Assembly: GCA_023957335.1 (NCBI GenBank)
Contig: JAMLHC010000001.1
Location: 202,017 to 266,016, forward strand
Direction of reading: 5' to 3'
From: Bacteroidota bacterium
GTDB taxonomy: Bacteria; Bacteroidota; Bacteroidia; NS11-12g; UBA955
DNA length: 64,000 nucleotides
Both the position numbers and the translations under genes were made by a program. The notes under the pieces are model-generated. The model made no database searches. It had not been told where the DNA came from and worked only from the letters and a program-made list of their open reading frames with translations. This document shows positions 9,255 to 19,384 of the stretch, piece after piece. Position 1 is the stretch's first letter, and every line of letters begins with the position of its first letter.

Positions 9255-10403
9255 TCAATCATAGCGCAACTCAGCATGAAACAACACATCTCCGCCCATC
9301 TGCTGACGGTTATAATATTGTGACTTTAATACTCTTAATCCTAACTCTGAAAAGAATGGGAAATGAGCTACATTTTCGGGTTCAAATACAGAGCAGGTAA
9401 TATAATGCAATGTGCCACCATGTTTTAGAAACGGCAATGCGTTCTTCACTATTTTTTTTTGCAACTCTGTATAATGTTCAATTTGAGCACAATCAAACCC
9501 GCGCAAGTTTTCGGGATTTCTTCTCCAAACACCGCTCCCGCTGCATGGTACGTCAGCTATAAGGGTGTCAAAATACGCTTGTTCAATTCTCATTTCGGCT
9601 TCTTCGCCCGCAAATACAAGGCATTCGTGCGGATTCTCCAAATTGACCTCTGCTGACATAAAAGGCTCCAAACCTTGATTGAATGCCCTTTGTTTCAAAT
9701 TATACAAGATGGATTTGCGTATATCAGAAACGAAAAAATGGCTGCTTGGATGCAACTCTTGCAGATGCAATGATTTGCCACCGGCTCCTGCACATACATC
9801 CCAACATTTTTCACCTATTGCCATCTCTTTACAAATATCTTGTGCTGCTATATCTTGTATTTGTACTAAACCATCTTCTACCAATGTATTCAAATATGAT
9901 GTTGCATCAATCGAATACGTGTTCTCCGCCACTTGTTCAAAAGGCATGTCTGCGAGACAATCCTTGTGTGTTAACTTTCCTTTTCGGGTTTCCCTAAAAT
10001 AGACTTTGCCGGTTATGAGGTGATGTTTACAAAAATCAATATAGTCAATCTCCTTGCTAACCATGTTTGAGCAGGGGAAAAAGACGTCAAATCCTCCTTC
10101 AGAATTCGCTATCAAATCCGCAATGGTGTGACCGGCTATTGTCATTTTTGGTGTAGCCGGTTCTGCAATCAACCCTTTGCATATCAATGAAAGTCTGATT
10201 TTTTCTTCCACAGTCAATTGCGACATAGATTTTCCTAACCTGAAAAATCCGTAAGCGGCTTCCTTGATGGTTTTGCGATCACGACTTCCCATCTTCTTAT
10301 TTTGCTTGAAAAATCGATTCAAATAGAGATGAAACGGAACTAAATAGTCGTAGGTTGTAATGAGTTCGGCAGCAACCTTAATATGCTTATCAATGATTGC
10401 CAC
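9255..10403 (-). CDS. RsmB/NOP-family RNA cytosine-C5 methyltransferase
   Basis: 382 residues. The N-terminal half resembles the NusB-like/N1 region. The C-terminal half is a SAM methyltransferase with 'CAGAGGKSLHL' (SAM loop, about residue 215), 'DVPCSGSGVWRRNPE' (motif IV with its cysteine, about residue 300) and 'YITCSVFEPEN' (motif VI, catalytic cysteine). Members methylate C967 of 16S rRNA or other RNA cytosines; which RNA is used here is not determinable. It is followed after 3 bp by the upstream lipoprotein gene's stop, so both are probably in one transcript with guaA. Confidence 0.85.
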   Translation of the reverse strand: MAIIDKHIKVAAELITTYDYLVPFHLYLNRFFKQNKKMGSRDRKTIKEAAYGFFRLGKSMSQLTVEEKIRLSLICKGLIAEPATPKMTIAGHTIADLIANSEGGFDVFFPCSNMVSKEIDYIDFCKHHLITGKVYFRETRKGKLTHKDCLADMPFEQVAENTYSIDATSYLNTLVEDGLVQIQDIAAQDICKEMAIGEKCWDVCAGAGGKSLHLQELHPSSHFFVSDIRKSILYNLKQRAFNQGLEPFMSAEVNLENPHECLVFAGEEAEMRIEQAYFDTLIADVPCSGSGVWRRNPENLRGFDCAQIEHYTELQKKIVKNALPFLKHGGTLHYITCSVFEPENVAHFPFFSELGLRVLKSQYYNRQQMGGDVLFHAELRYD

Positions 10404-10406
10404 GCC

Positions 10407-11702
10407 CTATCTAATTTTTTCCAAATCAAAGTTCTCATTCAGTCTGAGAATATTAACAAACCTATTTTCGTAAGTGTCGTTATTCATGTGTTCAAACTGA
10501 AAAGATGTATGCATTAAGGGGAATGATTTACCTTGAATATATGCTCCGAAACCGGTTCCAAATGCTGCCAGAGCTTGCACAAAAAAAATTGTTTGGTCGT
10601 ATCCAATATAGGAAAATTTACCGGAAACACCTCCAAACTTGGCATTGTAATTTTCATTAAAGATTACTACCTCAGAATCATCTTGGCTGACTGTATTATT
10701 ATTATAAAAAAACAAATTGCATTTTGCCCATGTAGCAAACGGGATTATAGGAAAATCAAACCATTCCATCTCTCCCACCACATTTACATTTTTTTTACCG
10801 GCAGTAAGATTAAGCAGATTATGCACTGTAATATCAGACTTTGTTGGTGCAATAACAATTAATTCCGCACTACTTGCTATATGTTGATTCAACATGTTCA
10901 AATCAACAATTTGGAGAGACTTTTTCTTTTCATTAAATGCACGCAGAAAAGCACGTCTTGCAGGTAGTCCAGCGGCTGTATTATCATTAAGCATGACAAA
11001 TTTACTTGTACCAAATAGTTTCATCAGTTGCAAAGCCGCCAAATAATGACGATTGGAATCATCGCTCACGGGGTTATAGATTGGCGAAGATGTTCTATTT
11101 CTTTTTGAATAAAATCTCAGCGGATTTACGAGCGGAATTCCATACACACTACAGAACCGCTCTACTAATGCAAACTCACTGTCATACACCGGTCCTATAA
11201 CTAAATGTACTGTTTTAAAATAGCTTTGTTTGAGTATTCCGGAAACTACTGCTGTATCATTTTGGGAGTCAAAAATCTCAGTATGCACATTCATTCCTCT
11301 TTTACTCAACTCTTCAAGAGCCAATTCTACACCCTCAAAATATTCCATAGAAACACTTTTGAGTTGTTCATTTATTTTCCCCTCTTTGTTAAAACAAAAT
11401 GGCAGGATTACAGCAACACGATATTCGTTAACATCCGAAACAGGAACCTCAAACTGTTGCCCCATAAAGGTTACAATGGAGGCTTTTGCATTTTTGTGCT
11501 GTTTTTTATTGTCTGTAGTGATGACTACGCCTCCGCTTTTAGATGTTTCATCAGAATAAGCAGGTTCAACGGGTTGCAACACAACAGTGTTCCTTTTGCT
11601 CACATTTAGTGAACCGCAAGAAACAATCAGTAAAAAGAAGGAAAAAAAGACGAGAGTCTTATTCCCATTCAATAGTCGCAGGTGGTTTAGAACTGATATC
11701 AT
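10407..11702 (-). CDS. Type-1 periplasmic-binding-protein-like lipoprotein
   Basis: 431 residues with a lipoprotein signal ('[12 protein letters not shown]', Cys about 29), then a region resembling a type-1 periplasmic binding domain: '[39 protein letters not shown]', '[27 protein letters not shown]', '[17 protein letters not shown]'. Such proteins bind small ligands or, as in LpoA, activate envelope enzymes; no transporter genes are adjacent. The first 44 bp overlap the 3' end of guaA. A TTG ten codons downstream would avoid much of the overlap and still keep the signal peptide. Confidence 0.7.
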   Translation of the reverse strand: MISVLNHLRLLNGNKTLVFFSFFLLIVSCGSLNVSKRNTVVLQPVEPAYSDETSKSGGVVITTDNKKQHKNAKASIVTFMGQQFEVPVSDVNEYRVAVILPFCFNKEGKINEQLKSVSMEYFEGVELALEELSKRGMNVHTEIFDSQNDTAVVSGILKQSYFKTVHLVIGPVYDSEFALVERFCSVYGIPLVNPLRFYSKRNRTSSPIYNPVSDDSNRHYLAALQLMKLFGTSKFVMLNDNTAAGLPARRAFLRAFNEKKKSLQIVDLNMLNQHIASSAELIVIAPTKSDITVHNLLNLTAGKKNVNVVGEMEWFDFPIIPFATWAKCNLFFYNNNTVSQDDSEVVIFNENYNAKFGGVSGKFSYIGYDQTIFFVQALAAFGTGFGAYIQGKSFPLMHTSFQFEHMNNDTYENRFVNILRLNENFDLEKIR

Positions 11703-13185
11703 ATACTACTCTGTTTATTCCTTTAACGTTATTAATTATCTTGTTTGAAATGGCAGCCAACAATTCATAGGGAATATGAACCCAATCGGCAGTCATCCCA
11801 TCTGTAGAAGTAACTGCACGCAAACATACAGCATTTTCATAAGTTCTCTCATCGCCCATAACTCCCACACTTTGCACAGGCAAGAAAATTGCTCCTGCTT
11901 GCCAGATTTTGTCATACCAGCCGGCTGCTTTTAGTTCGTTGATATATATGCTGTCTGCTTCTTGCAATGTTTTAACTTTTTCTTGGGTAATGGCACCCAA
12001 AATTCGAATTGCCAATCCCGGACCCGGAAACGGGTGTCGCCCATTGATTTCCTTGGGCAAACCAAGCTCTGTACCCACATTACGGACTTCATCCTTGAAA
12101 AGGTTTCTAAGTGGCTCCAGAACTTTTAAGTTCATTTTTTCGGGAAGCCCGCCCACATTGTGATGAGACTTAATGGTGGCTGAAGGTCCGTTCACCGAAA
12201 CGGATTCTATTACATCCGGATAAATAGTACCTTGTGCTAACCAACGTGCTCCTTCCACTTGAGTTGCTTCTTTATCAAACATTTCTACAAACACCCTGCC
12301 AATGATTTTTCGCTTTTGTTCAGGGTCGCTCACTCCATTGAGTTGATTATAGAAAACCTCTGAGGCATCCACTCCCTTCACATTCAAATCAAGGCTTTTA
12401 TATGTTTGAAGCACTTCTTCAAATTCATTTTTCCGCAAAAGTCCATGGTTTATAAAAATACAATGCAGGCGTTTTCCGATAGCTTTTGAAATTAACACAG
12501 CAGCAACGCTCGAGTCCACCCCGCCTGACAATCCTAATATTACTTTGTCATCCCCAACAGTTTGTTTGATTTGTTCCACGGTTTCTTGCACAAAATTGGC
12601 GGGAGTCCAATCCCCTTTGCAACCGCAGATATTGTAAACAAAATTTTTAAGAATCGTTTTTCCTTCGATGCTGTGTGTAACTTCAGGATGGAACTGTATT
12701 CCGTAGATATTTTTGCCTTTCACCCTAAAACCTGCAACCGGAATTGAATCTGTGGTTGCGACAATTTCAAACTGAGCAGGAAGACTCGTAATGGTGTCTC
12801 CATGCGACATCCAAACCTGAGAGGTATGTGCAATACCGGCAAATAACTCACATGAAGTATTGGCATTCAAAATGGCTCTGCCATACTCTTTATTGGAAGT
12901 TTTACTCACAACACCACCATTGTTATTTGCTATGAGCTGCGCACCATAACAGACACCCATAACGGGCAGATTAGCACTCAGGGCATCAATATCTACTTGT
13001 GGTGCAGCTTTGTCATGCACTGAAGCAGGGCTGCCCGAAAGTATAATTCCTTTCATATTTTCATCCAATTGAGGAATTTTATTATACGGATGAATTTCGC
13101 AATAAACATTGAGTTCTCTGAGCCGTCTGGCAATAAGCTGAGTAAACTGAGAACCAAAATCAAGAATTAATATTTTCTGGTGCAT
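11659..13185 (-). CDS. guaA: GMP synthase (glutamine-hydrolysing) GuaA
   Basis: 508 residues. The N-terminal class-I glutamine amidotransferase has its triad: Cys79 in 'GVCYG', His166 and Glu168 in 'FHPEV'. The ATP-pyrophosphatase P-loop is 'GLSGGVDSS' (about residues 218-226), and the C-terminal dimerisation domain ends in 'KPPATIEWE'. It makes GMP from XMP. Full length, ATG start. The 3' end overlaps the next gene by 44 bp. Confidence 0.98.
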   Translation of the reverse strand: MHQKILILDFGSQFTQLIARRLRELNVYCEIHPYNKIPQLDENMKGIILSGSPASVHDKAAPQVDIDALSANLPVMGVCYGAQLIANNNGGVVSKTSNKEYGRAILNANTSCELFAGIAHTSQVWMSHGDTITSLPAQFEIVATTDSIPVAGFRVKGKNIYGIQFHPEVTHSIEGKTILKNFVYNICGCKGDWTPANFVQETVEQIKQTVGDDKVILGLSGGVDSSVAAVLISKAIGKRLHCIFINHGLLRKNEFEEVLQTYKSLDLNVKGVDASEVFYNQLNGVSDPEQKRKIIGRVFVEMFDKEATQVEGARWLAQGTIYPDVIESVSVNGPSATIKSHHNVGGLPEKMNLKVLEPLRNLFKDEVRNVGTELGLPKEINGRHPFPGPGLAIRILGAITQEKVKTLQEADSIYINELKAAGWYDKIWQAGAIFLPVQSVGVMGDERTYENAVCLRAVTSTDGMTADWVHIPYELLAAISNKIINNVKGINRVVYDISSKPPATIEWE

Positions 13186-13312
13186 ACAAGGCTTTGGATA
13201 AGTGTGCGAAATTAAGCAGTCAAGACTATTAATTTGAGAATATTTTGAGAGATATTCCTACGTTCATAATTCATTCTTATTCCATAGAACGCAAACACTA
13301 CAGTTAGTTACA

Positions 13313-13320
13313 TATCTTTG
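13313..13320 (+). promoter_or_regulatory. Promoter -7 element, possibly leaderless
   Basis: TATCTTTG matches TAnnTTTG and ends 4 bp before the GTG start of the next gene, so the transcript would begin at or next to the start codon. Confidence 0.4.
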
Positions 13321-13324
13321 CAAT

Positions 13325-13690
13325 GTGAAAAAGGGTGTCAAAATATTCTTTTCTATTTTTATTATGGTTGCATACATTTTTGCAACGGGGCAGAACCTTT
13401 ATCACAGCCATACACATCACTATCATGCTAATTCCAACCAATCCGAAAGTTTTTCAATACAAAAGATTAATGGACTCAGCCTCGCCAGCGGAAACGAGAA
13501 TGCTTTTGCAAACAGTCTTAGGATGTATTACAATGGCGAGAAGAAACTCACCAATGACTTCAAAAGGATATTAGAATCAGCCGAATACTATTATAGGACA
13601 TCTTGGTTTCATTATCTCGACTTTGAAAAAAACAGTTTCGTGAGGTTTAGCCCACCGGATATAGTTTTCCCTTTTCATTATTTTTGGTAA
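13325..13690 (+). CDS. Small secreted protein, uncharacterised
   Basis: 121 residues from a GTG. There is a hydrophobic signal sequence (residues about 6-22), then a His/Tyr-rich segment ('LYHSHTHHYHAN') that could bind metal, and an aromatic C-terminus. No family is recognised. It stands alone between guaA (divergent) and the next small membrane protein gene. Confidence 0.55.
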   Translation: MKKGVKIFFSIFIMVAYIFATGQNLYHSHTHHYHANSNQSESFSIQKINGLSLASGNENAFANSLRMYYNGEKKLTNDFKRILESAEYYYRTSWFHYLDFEKNSFVRFSPPDIVFPFHYFW

Positions 13691-13790
13691 TTGTTTCCGA
13701 TTCCTTCCATTATTCAAATGGAATCATATCTTAATCAGCCACCACAACGGAGGCAAAAACAATTATTCACAAAAATAAATTTAAAAAAAA

Positions 13791-14261
13791 ATGTTATCAG
13801 AAACAACCATCATCGGGTTGATAATTCTATTAGTATTTATCATCCCTATTATCATAATGTATGTTAAAAGTCAACAGAAAAAAGGACGCGCAATAAATTC
13901 ACTCAAGGCACTTGCTTTAAAAGAGAACAAGCACATTTCAGAATCCGACACTTGGAAAGAGAACGCCATCGGATTGGATGAAAATAAAACTACTGTTTTT
14001 GCAATCAGGAAAACAAAAGACAGTATAATTCCTTATACAATCAGATTAAAAGATGTAAAATCATGTCAGTTCATCAACAGAAGCAGTACGAACTTTATTG
14101 AACAATTAACACTTACATTCACATTTAAGGATAATGCTAAGTCTAACCTGACTCTTGATTTTTATCATAATGAACTTGACTCTACAGAAATTGCAGACGA
14201 ACTGCAACTGATTCAAAAATGGGACAAATTAATCAATGAGCGAATGAAAGAAATTGATTAG
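13791..14261 (+). CDS. Small membrane-anchored protein, uncharacterised
   Basis: 156 residues: one N-terminal transmembrane helix (residues about 6-25, very Ile/Leu-rich), then a soluble domain of alternating polar and hydrophobic strands. No family is recognised. A hairpin terminator follows directly. Confidence 0.6.
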   Translation: MLSETTIIGLIILLVFIIPIIIMYVKSQQKKGRAINSLKALALKENKHISESDTWKENAIGLDENKTTVFAIRKTKDSIIPYTIRLKDVKSCQFINRSSTNFIEQLTLTFTFKDNAKSNLTLDFYHNELDSTEIADELQLIQKWDKLINERMKEID

Positions 14262-14282
14262 TTGACTTTATTAATTTAGAAG

Positions 14283-14309
14283 GCCTCGCTCTTGTAGCGG
14301 GGCTTTTTT
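14283..14309 (+). terminator. Rho-independent terminator
   Basis: GCCTCGCT and AGCGGGGC form an 8-bp stem (one G-T pair) around CTTGT, followed by six T. It closes the preceding membrane-protein gene. Confidence 0.8.
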
Positions 14310-14456
14310 CATATCCTAAAACCTATGTAACTCATTTATAATTTGAAAAAGACGAAAATCAAATCATATATAATGTGGTTACGCAAATAAACACTTCAGA
14401 ACAATCCATATATCATAAAAAGTTTTAGTTTTGGACATTGATATTTAAATTGAGTA

Positions 14457-16448
14457 TTGAACGTCCACTTTCATAAATACAAGCATCTGTTTTATATCTT
14501 GACCTGTATGGTATTGTTTCCCACATACCTACATGCTCAAGAATCTACTCAAAAGAGGGAAATGGTGAACCGTCTAATAGATGAAAACAAAGATGACTCA
14601 GCCATTCTTATATTAAAACAAATACTGGCTCTATCCCCAAAAGACAGTATTGAGCACCAAGGCAGAGTATTGCATCAAATTGGCAAGTTACTTATTTACG
14701 AGGGGCATTATAGAGAATCTTTCCAATATCTCGAACAAGCCCAGAAGAAATACCAAAAGATTCAGAACCGGTATCTCGAACATCTAATTTTACAAAGCAA
14801 AGCGCAAGCCTATGCAGACTCGGGCGATTATGCATCCGCTATTCACCTGATTCAAACAGCGTTAACATATTGGGAAGCAGAGCGAGACACCTCAAAAACT
14901 ATGGGACACCTTCTGGATTTAGGTTTGTATTATTACGAAAACAATCAGATTAATCTGGCTTTGAATAGTTATCTCAAAATTGTGAACCTCCCATACGATA
15001 AAGAGCAAATCCAAAAAGCAAAGGCATACAATCAAATGGGGAATATTTGGGCTGCAGAGTTAGAAAACAATCATAAGGCACTTGAATATTATTTTAAAAG
15101 TCTTGCCATCAAATTGACATTGGGCGACAAATACCTAAAATCTGTTTGTGCATCATACAATAACATCGGACTTTCATATAAAATACTCGGGAAATTAGAC
15201 TCTGCCGCCTTTTACTATCAAAAGTCGATTGAGTTTGGGAAAAAGTCCGGTGCATTTGAGTCACTTATTGAACCGCTGAATAATTTAGCCAACATCTATA
15301 AGCGTGCTAATAAATTAGAAAAATCCGAAGAAGCATTGCTTGAAGCGTTTCAATATATCAAATATGGTTCGATTGCTAATCAGATACTGATACATACAAG
15401 CTTAGGGATTTTATATAATGAAAAGAAAGAATATGCCAAAGCCTTAAGTTATTTTGAAATTGCCAAAGAACTGGCAGACAAAACCGAAAATCTCAATGAT
15501 ATGGGCGATGTACGCGAGTTTATGATTGAGTCCTATTTTGGGTTAGGACAACTTGACAAAGCAAATGACTGTTTAGCTCAACTTCTTAGCATCAAGGACA
15601 GTATCACCAATCTCAAACTCAATCAAACTGTTGCTGAAATGATGGTTAAGTATGAAACAGAGGAAACCAATAAGGCATTACTGCTTGCACGTCAGCAAAA
15701 TCTGGAAAAAGATTTAAAATCCAAACAATTAACCATGTGGTTTCTTGTGGTTTTGCTTTTTCTTTTTACCCTAACTTCCTATTTTTATTTGAAGTTAAGA
15801 AAGAAACAAGCATTGGCAAAACAAGCAGCTCTTGAACTTTCGCTTCAGGAACAGAAAATAAAAAATAAAATTCAAGAGGAACGTTTGAGAATTTCACGCG
15901 AACTGCATGACAATATTGGCTCTCATCTTACACTTATCAATGCACTCACCGAAGAATTTGACGAAAATGACATCAAGTCCAAAAAGATACGTAAAAGTAT
16001 CCTGTTGAGCATGAAAGAACTACGCAAAACCGTTTGGTTGTTGAACAAAGATTCAAATTCTATTGATGAAATTGTCATTCGCTTGCGAAGTTTCTTGAGC
16101 AACATGGATGACGAACGCATTAACATTCTGATTCAGGCAAGCGGCAATACCGAAGTTGTATTAAATGACATCCAAACAACCCACTTTTTCAGAACTATTC
16201 AAGAAGCGGTTAACAATGCCATCAAATATTCGCAATGCAGCGAAATTAAAATTACGATTAATATTGACAATAATAACCTTATACAGTTTAAAATTGCAGA
16301 TAATGGAAGCGGATTTGACACTGATAACACAAGTACAAATAATGGATTGGCGAACATGAAATATAGAATAGAATATCTAAACGGGCATCTGGATATTGAG
16401 AGTAGCCCGAGTGAAGGCACCACCATAAAAGGCTTCTTTAAAGTTTAA
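14457..16448 (+). CDS. TPR-containing sensor histidine kinase (HisKA_3 type)
   Basis: 663 residues from a TTG; the next Met at residue 18 would destroy the signal peptide. Order: signal peptide (1-27), periplasmic tetratricopeptide repeats (about 30-400), one transmembrane helix (about 422-442), a coiled linker, the dimerisation/phosphoacceptor motif 'RISRELHDNIGSHL' with His484, and an HATPase_c domain with 'ADNGSGFD' and 'NGLANMKYRIEYL' ending in 'SEGTTIKGFF'. This is the NarX/LytS-like kinase layout common in Bacteroidota. The response regulator gene follows after 38 bp. The stimulus is unknown. Confidence 0.9.
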   Translation: MNVHFHKYKHLFYILTCMVLFPTYLHAQESTQKREMVNRLIDENKDDSAILILKQILALSPKDSIEHQGRVLHQIGKLLIYEGHYRESFQYLEQAQKKYQKIQNRYLEHLILQSKAQAYADSGDYASAIHLIQTALTYWEAERDTSKTMGHLLDLGLYYYENNQINLALNSYLKIVNLPYDKEQIQKAKAYNQMGNIWAAELENNHKALEYYFKSLAIKLTLGDKYLKSVCASYNNIGLSYKILGKLDSAAFYYQKSIEFGKKSGAFESLIEPLNNLANIYKRANKLEKSEEALLEAFQYIKYGSIANQILIHTSLGILYNEKKEYAKALSYFEIAKELADKTENLNDMGDVREFMIESYFGLGQLDKANDCLAQLLSIKDSITNLKLNQTVAEMMVKYETEETNKALLLARQQNLEKDLKSKQLTMWFLVVLLFLFTLTSYFYLKLRKKQALAKQAALELSLQEQKIKNKIQEERLRISRELHDNIGSHLTLINALTEEFDENDIKSKKIRKSILLSMKELRKTVWLLNKDSNSIDEIVIRLRSFLSNMDDERINILIQASGNTEVVLNDIQTTHFFRTIQEAVNNAIKYSQCSEIKITINIDNNNLIQFKIADNGSGFDTDNTSTNNGLANMKYRIEYLNGHLDIESSPSEGTTIKGFFKV

Positions 16449-16486
16449 TTGCAATTTATACGAAACACTGCGTATTGATATAAAAT

Positions 16487-17161
16487 ATGGAAAAAAAGAG
16501 TTTTGCCCCCAATATGCCCATTAACATCGCCATAGCAGAAGATAACTGTTTTTCAAGACAGGCTGCCATAGAGCGCATGTCAAAATATCCGCAAATTCGG
16601 ATAAAACATATTGCAGCTAATGGAAAGGAATTGATTAGCATGCTCCACAAAGATTGCAACATAGACTTGGTCTTGATGGACATTGAAATGCCTGTAATGA
16701 ATGGTATCGAGGCAACAAAAGAAGTAAAGAAGAATTGGAATCAAATCAAAGTATTGATGCTCACAATGTTTGACGATGAACAAAATCTATTTGATGCTAT
16801 CTTGGCGGGTGCTTCAGGTTATATACTCAAAGAAAGTAACGCTGAACAGATATTTAGGGCTATGATGGACACGATAACCGGGGGGGCTGTCATGAGCCCT
16901 GCAATCGCACTCAAAGCATTGAACCTCATCAAACACCCGCAACAACCAACGCAAAACACTCAAGACTTTGGCTTATCTGAAAGAGAAATAGAGATTCTTA
17001 ACCAACTGAAAAATGGACTCACGTATGAACAAATAGCCTCTAATCTATTCATAAGCTATCATACAGTTCGCAAACACATTGAAAATATTTATCGAAAATT
17101 GCAAGTAACCAATAAAGTCGAGGCACTCCAAAAAGCTTCAGGAAACCGCCTACTTGATTGA
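16487..17161 (+). CDS. NarL/FixJ-family response regulator
   Basis: 224 residues. The receiver domain carries acidic residues in 'IAEDNCF', the phospho-acceptor Asp65 in 'LVLMDIEMPVMNGIE', the Thr/Ser switch in 'MLTMFDD' and Lys in 'GYILKES'. The C-terminal LuxR-type helix-turn-helix is 'LSEREIEILNQLKNGLTYEQIA' to 'HTVRKHIENIYRKL'. It is the evident partner of the upstream TPR kinase. Its targets are unknown; the outer-membrane-type gene immediately downstream is a candidate. Confidence 0.95.
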   Translation: MEKKSFAPNMPINIAIAEDNCFSRQAAIERMSKYPQIRIKHIAANGKELISMLHKDCNIDLVLMDIEMPVMNGIEATKEVKKNWNQIKVLMLTMFDDEQNLFDAILAGASGYILKESNAEQIFRAMMDTITGGAVMSPAIALKALNLIKHPQQPTQNTQDFGLSEREIEILNQLKNGLTYEQIASNLFISYHTVRKHIENIYRKLQVTNKVEALQKASGNRLLD

Positions 17162-17209
17162 GTTATAAATACGCAATTATACTTATTGAAAACATGATTA
17201 CAGAATTTC

Positions 17210-17217
17210 TAAATTTG
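17210..17217 (+). promoter_or_regulatory. Promoter -7 element
   Basis: TAAATTTG matches TAnnTTTG, 30 bp before the ATG of the frameshifted envelope protein gene. Confidence 0.4.
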
Positions 17218-17247
17218 AGCCCTGAAACACTAATACTTACAAACAAA

Positions 17248-18251
17248 ATGAAAAAAATACTACTTTGTCTTATGACAGTTACTTTTGGATTGAGTGCCCA
17301 AAGTCAAAACATCTCCTACAGTATTCGTAGTGATGACCCCTATGACATCAAGAAAACAGTCATACATCTTGACCCTTTCTATGTCGATTGCTGGATGACT
17401 AATATAAACATAGGGTGGGGCATCAGGGTAGATTACAGATTTAACAAAAATCTCAACTTTGCATTAACTTTTAGAAGAGCCTACCTTGATATGAATGCAG
17501 GCGAACACATGGATGGAAATCTAATGTATGCAGCAGGAGGATTAAAAAATACATTTTTGTTGAACCCGTAGCTTACTACACATTGGCTGACTATACCAAT
17601 AGAGCAAGTATGCGAATAGTGTTATCATCTAATTCCTATTCTTATGGCGGATATACCTACACAAACACAAAATCAATTAATGTCCCCGGAACAGCAAGAC
17701 ACGTAATCAGTGCACGTGGCGGTCTCATGTTTATTAACAATGCAGTAGATTTTAGCGAAGGAGACGCAGAACCTGATTTTGAAGCAGTAAATTTCAAGGA
17801 CAAAAATCAAAAATTTACATTTGGTCCTTATGGCCAAACTGTCGGTGGAAGCCCTATTTATAACGGCTATACTATGATGACAATGACTTCTCTGTTTGCC
17901 GGTATTTCGTATAAATATATTTCAAATCTTGTTGTAGATGTGGAAGGTTGGGGCGGCAGAAGAAATGCAGGATTAAATGATATATATTTTGATTTAATGT
18001 TTGCACCCGTTATTTCTTATGCAGACATGGCATCAAGAGATAAAAGAGTGTGGGAAATAAGCAACAAAAATCAGAGCAGAATAGGTTGGAGAGTAGGCTG
18101 GCAATACAGACATCCCGTTAAAACATGGATGTCATTTGAATGTGCTTTTGGTGCTCGTCCCGGATATAAAGGACAGTCAAAAGGAATATTGAATGCACGA
18201 GCATTTTTAGACTTAACTATGGGTATTTCCATCCCTACAAATAAGCTCTAA
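17248..18251 (+). pseudogene. Outer-membrane-type protein, reading frame broken by a 1-nt shift
   Basis: The first part (17248-17571) has a signal peptide ('MKKILLCLMTVTFGLSAQSQ') and beta-strand text, then stops soon after an A6 run at 17544-17549. Adding one A there lets the frame continue as 'YIFVEPVAYYTLADYTNRA', directly into the second open part (17583-18251), which is glycine/aromatic-rich like a beta-barrel and ends in 'AFLDLTMGISIP'. The two parts are therefore one protein of about 334 residues. Either the gene is truly broken or the sequence lost an A in a homopolymer. No family is recognised. Confidence 0.75.
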
Positions 18252-18310
18252 TCACAGAGAGGCAAAAGTAATTGCCATATAAATTAGCTATCAGTTGTCA
18301 ACTTGATAAG

Positions 18311-18345
18311 AGTCCTCAAACCTGCCTATGGCGGGTTTTGGACTT
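18311..18345. terminator. Bidirectional hairpin between convergent genes
   Basis: A long imperfect stem (outer AGTCC/GGACT, inner AAACCTGCC/GGCGGGTTT, loop TAT) sits between the plus-strand envelope gene and the minus-strand coaD. T-tracts are weak. Confidence 0.6.
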
Positions 18346-18374
18346 TATAAAAAGTACTGCAATAAATAAAAAAC

Positions 18375-18833
18375 TCAAGATTCTCCCACACCTTTAGGAA
18401 CAAAAGGTCTGAAATCTCCACCGGAGACAATAATTTCTCTGACTATTGAACTGCTAATGGTAGCCGCATTTTCCGGAGCTAAAACAAAGATGGTTTCAAT
18501 CTCTGGCGACATCTTTTTGTTGGCATGCGCAATAGATTGTTCGTAGTCGAAATCTGTTGAATTGCGCAGTCCTCTAATAATAAATCCGGCATTTTGACTT
18601 TTACAAAAATCGATAGTCAAGCCTTCGTATGTCATGACCTTAACCTTGTCCGTGTTTTTAAAAACTTGCTCTATCCATGCTTGGCGTTGTTCCAAACTGA
18701 ACAAAGTGGCTTTTTTCACATTAGAACCAATCGCAATAATCACCTCGTCAAAAAGATTTAAACTTTTTTCAACGACACCAACATGTCCGTTGGTAATAGG
18801 ATCAAATGTTCCGGGGAAAACGGCTCTTTTCAT
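18375..18833 (-). CDS. coaD: Phosphopantetheine adenylyltransferase CoaD
   Basis: 152 residues, the usual length. The nucleotidyltransferase signature is 'PGTFDPITNGHVGVV' with the TxGH motif. 'IIRGLRNSTDFDYEQSIAHANKKM' and 'ISSSIVREI' are conserved CoaD blocks. It adenylates 4'-phosphopantetheine in coenzyme A synthesis. Probably cotranscribed with rsmD upstream (20 bp). Confidence 0.97.
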   Translation of the reverse strand: MKRAVFPGTFDPITNGHVGVVEKSLNLFDEVIIAIGSNVKKATLFSLEQRQAWIEQVFKNTDKVKVMTYEGLTIDFCKSQNAGFIIRGLRNSTDFDYEQSIAHANKKMSPEIETIFVLAPENAATISSSIVREIIVSGGDFRPFVPKGVGES

Positions 18834-18853
18834 CTATGCAAAGTAAACGATTT

Positions 18854-19384
18854 TTATTTTCTATAGAAACTGATAGTGGATTGGCCATAGAATTTTTCTT
18901 CAACGAGCGTAATATGTGGCAGCAAATGGTTTCTTTCATGTTCCAAACAAACCAAAGTAGGCGATGCAACTTTCTTCATTATTTGATTTAATAATTCCTG
19001 ATAGAATGTCCAATGATAGGGCGGATCTGCATAAATGACATCATAACTTTGCAAGTCATGTATTTGCACAAAATTCAAAGCATTTTCTTTCTTTAAACTC
19101 CAATTATCAGCAACTCCAAATTCCAATTTAAGTTGTTTCATAAATTGTATGGATTTTGGGTTTAAGTCAACAGATACTACATCAACACACCCTCTGGAAA
19201 TAAACTCTAAAGCCATAACCCCGGTACCCGCGAACAAATCCAATACTTTTGTTTGAGCAAAATCATATCTGTTTTGCAAAATGTTAAAGAAACTCTCACG
19301 CGCTCTGTCTGTGGTGGGTCGCACATGGCTACCGGGACTCCCCTTGATTACCCTTCCCGCAAACTCCCCACCTGTTATACGCAT
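18854..19384 (-). CDS. rsmD: 16S rRNA (guanine966-N2)-methyltransferase RsmD
   Basis: 176 residues. 'MRITGGEFAGRVIKGSPGSHVRPTTDRARESFFNIL' cut into its conserved pieces ('RITGGEFAGR', 'RPTTDRARESFFNIL') is the RsmD N-terminus. The SAM loop is 'VLDLFAGTGVMALE' and the catalytic motif is 'YADPPY'. It overlaps the 3' end of the DUF3822-like gene by 10 bp, so the two are coupled. coaD next to rsmD is a frequent bacterial pairing. Confidence 0.96.
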   Translation of the reverse strand: MRITGGEFAGRVIKGSPGSHVRPTTDRARESFFNILQNRYDFAQTKVLDLFAGTGVMALEFISRGCVDVVSVDLNPKSIQFMKQLKLEFGVADNWSLKKENALNFVQIHDLQSYDVIYADPPYHWTFYQELLNQIMKKVASPTLVCLEHERNHLLPHITLVEEKFYGQSTISFYRK

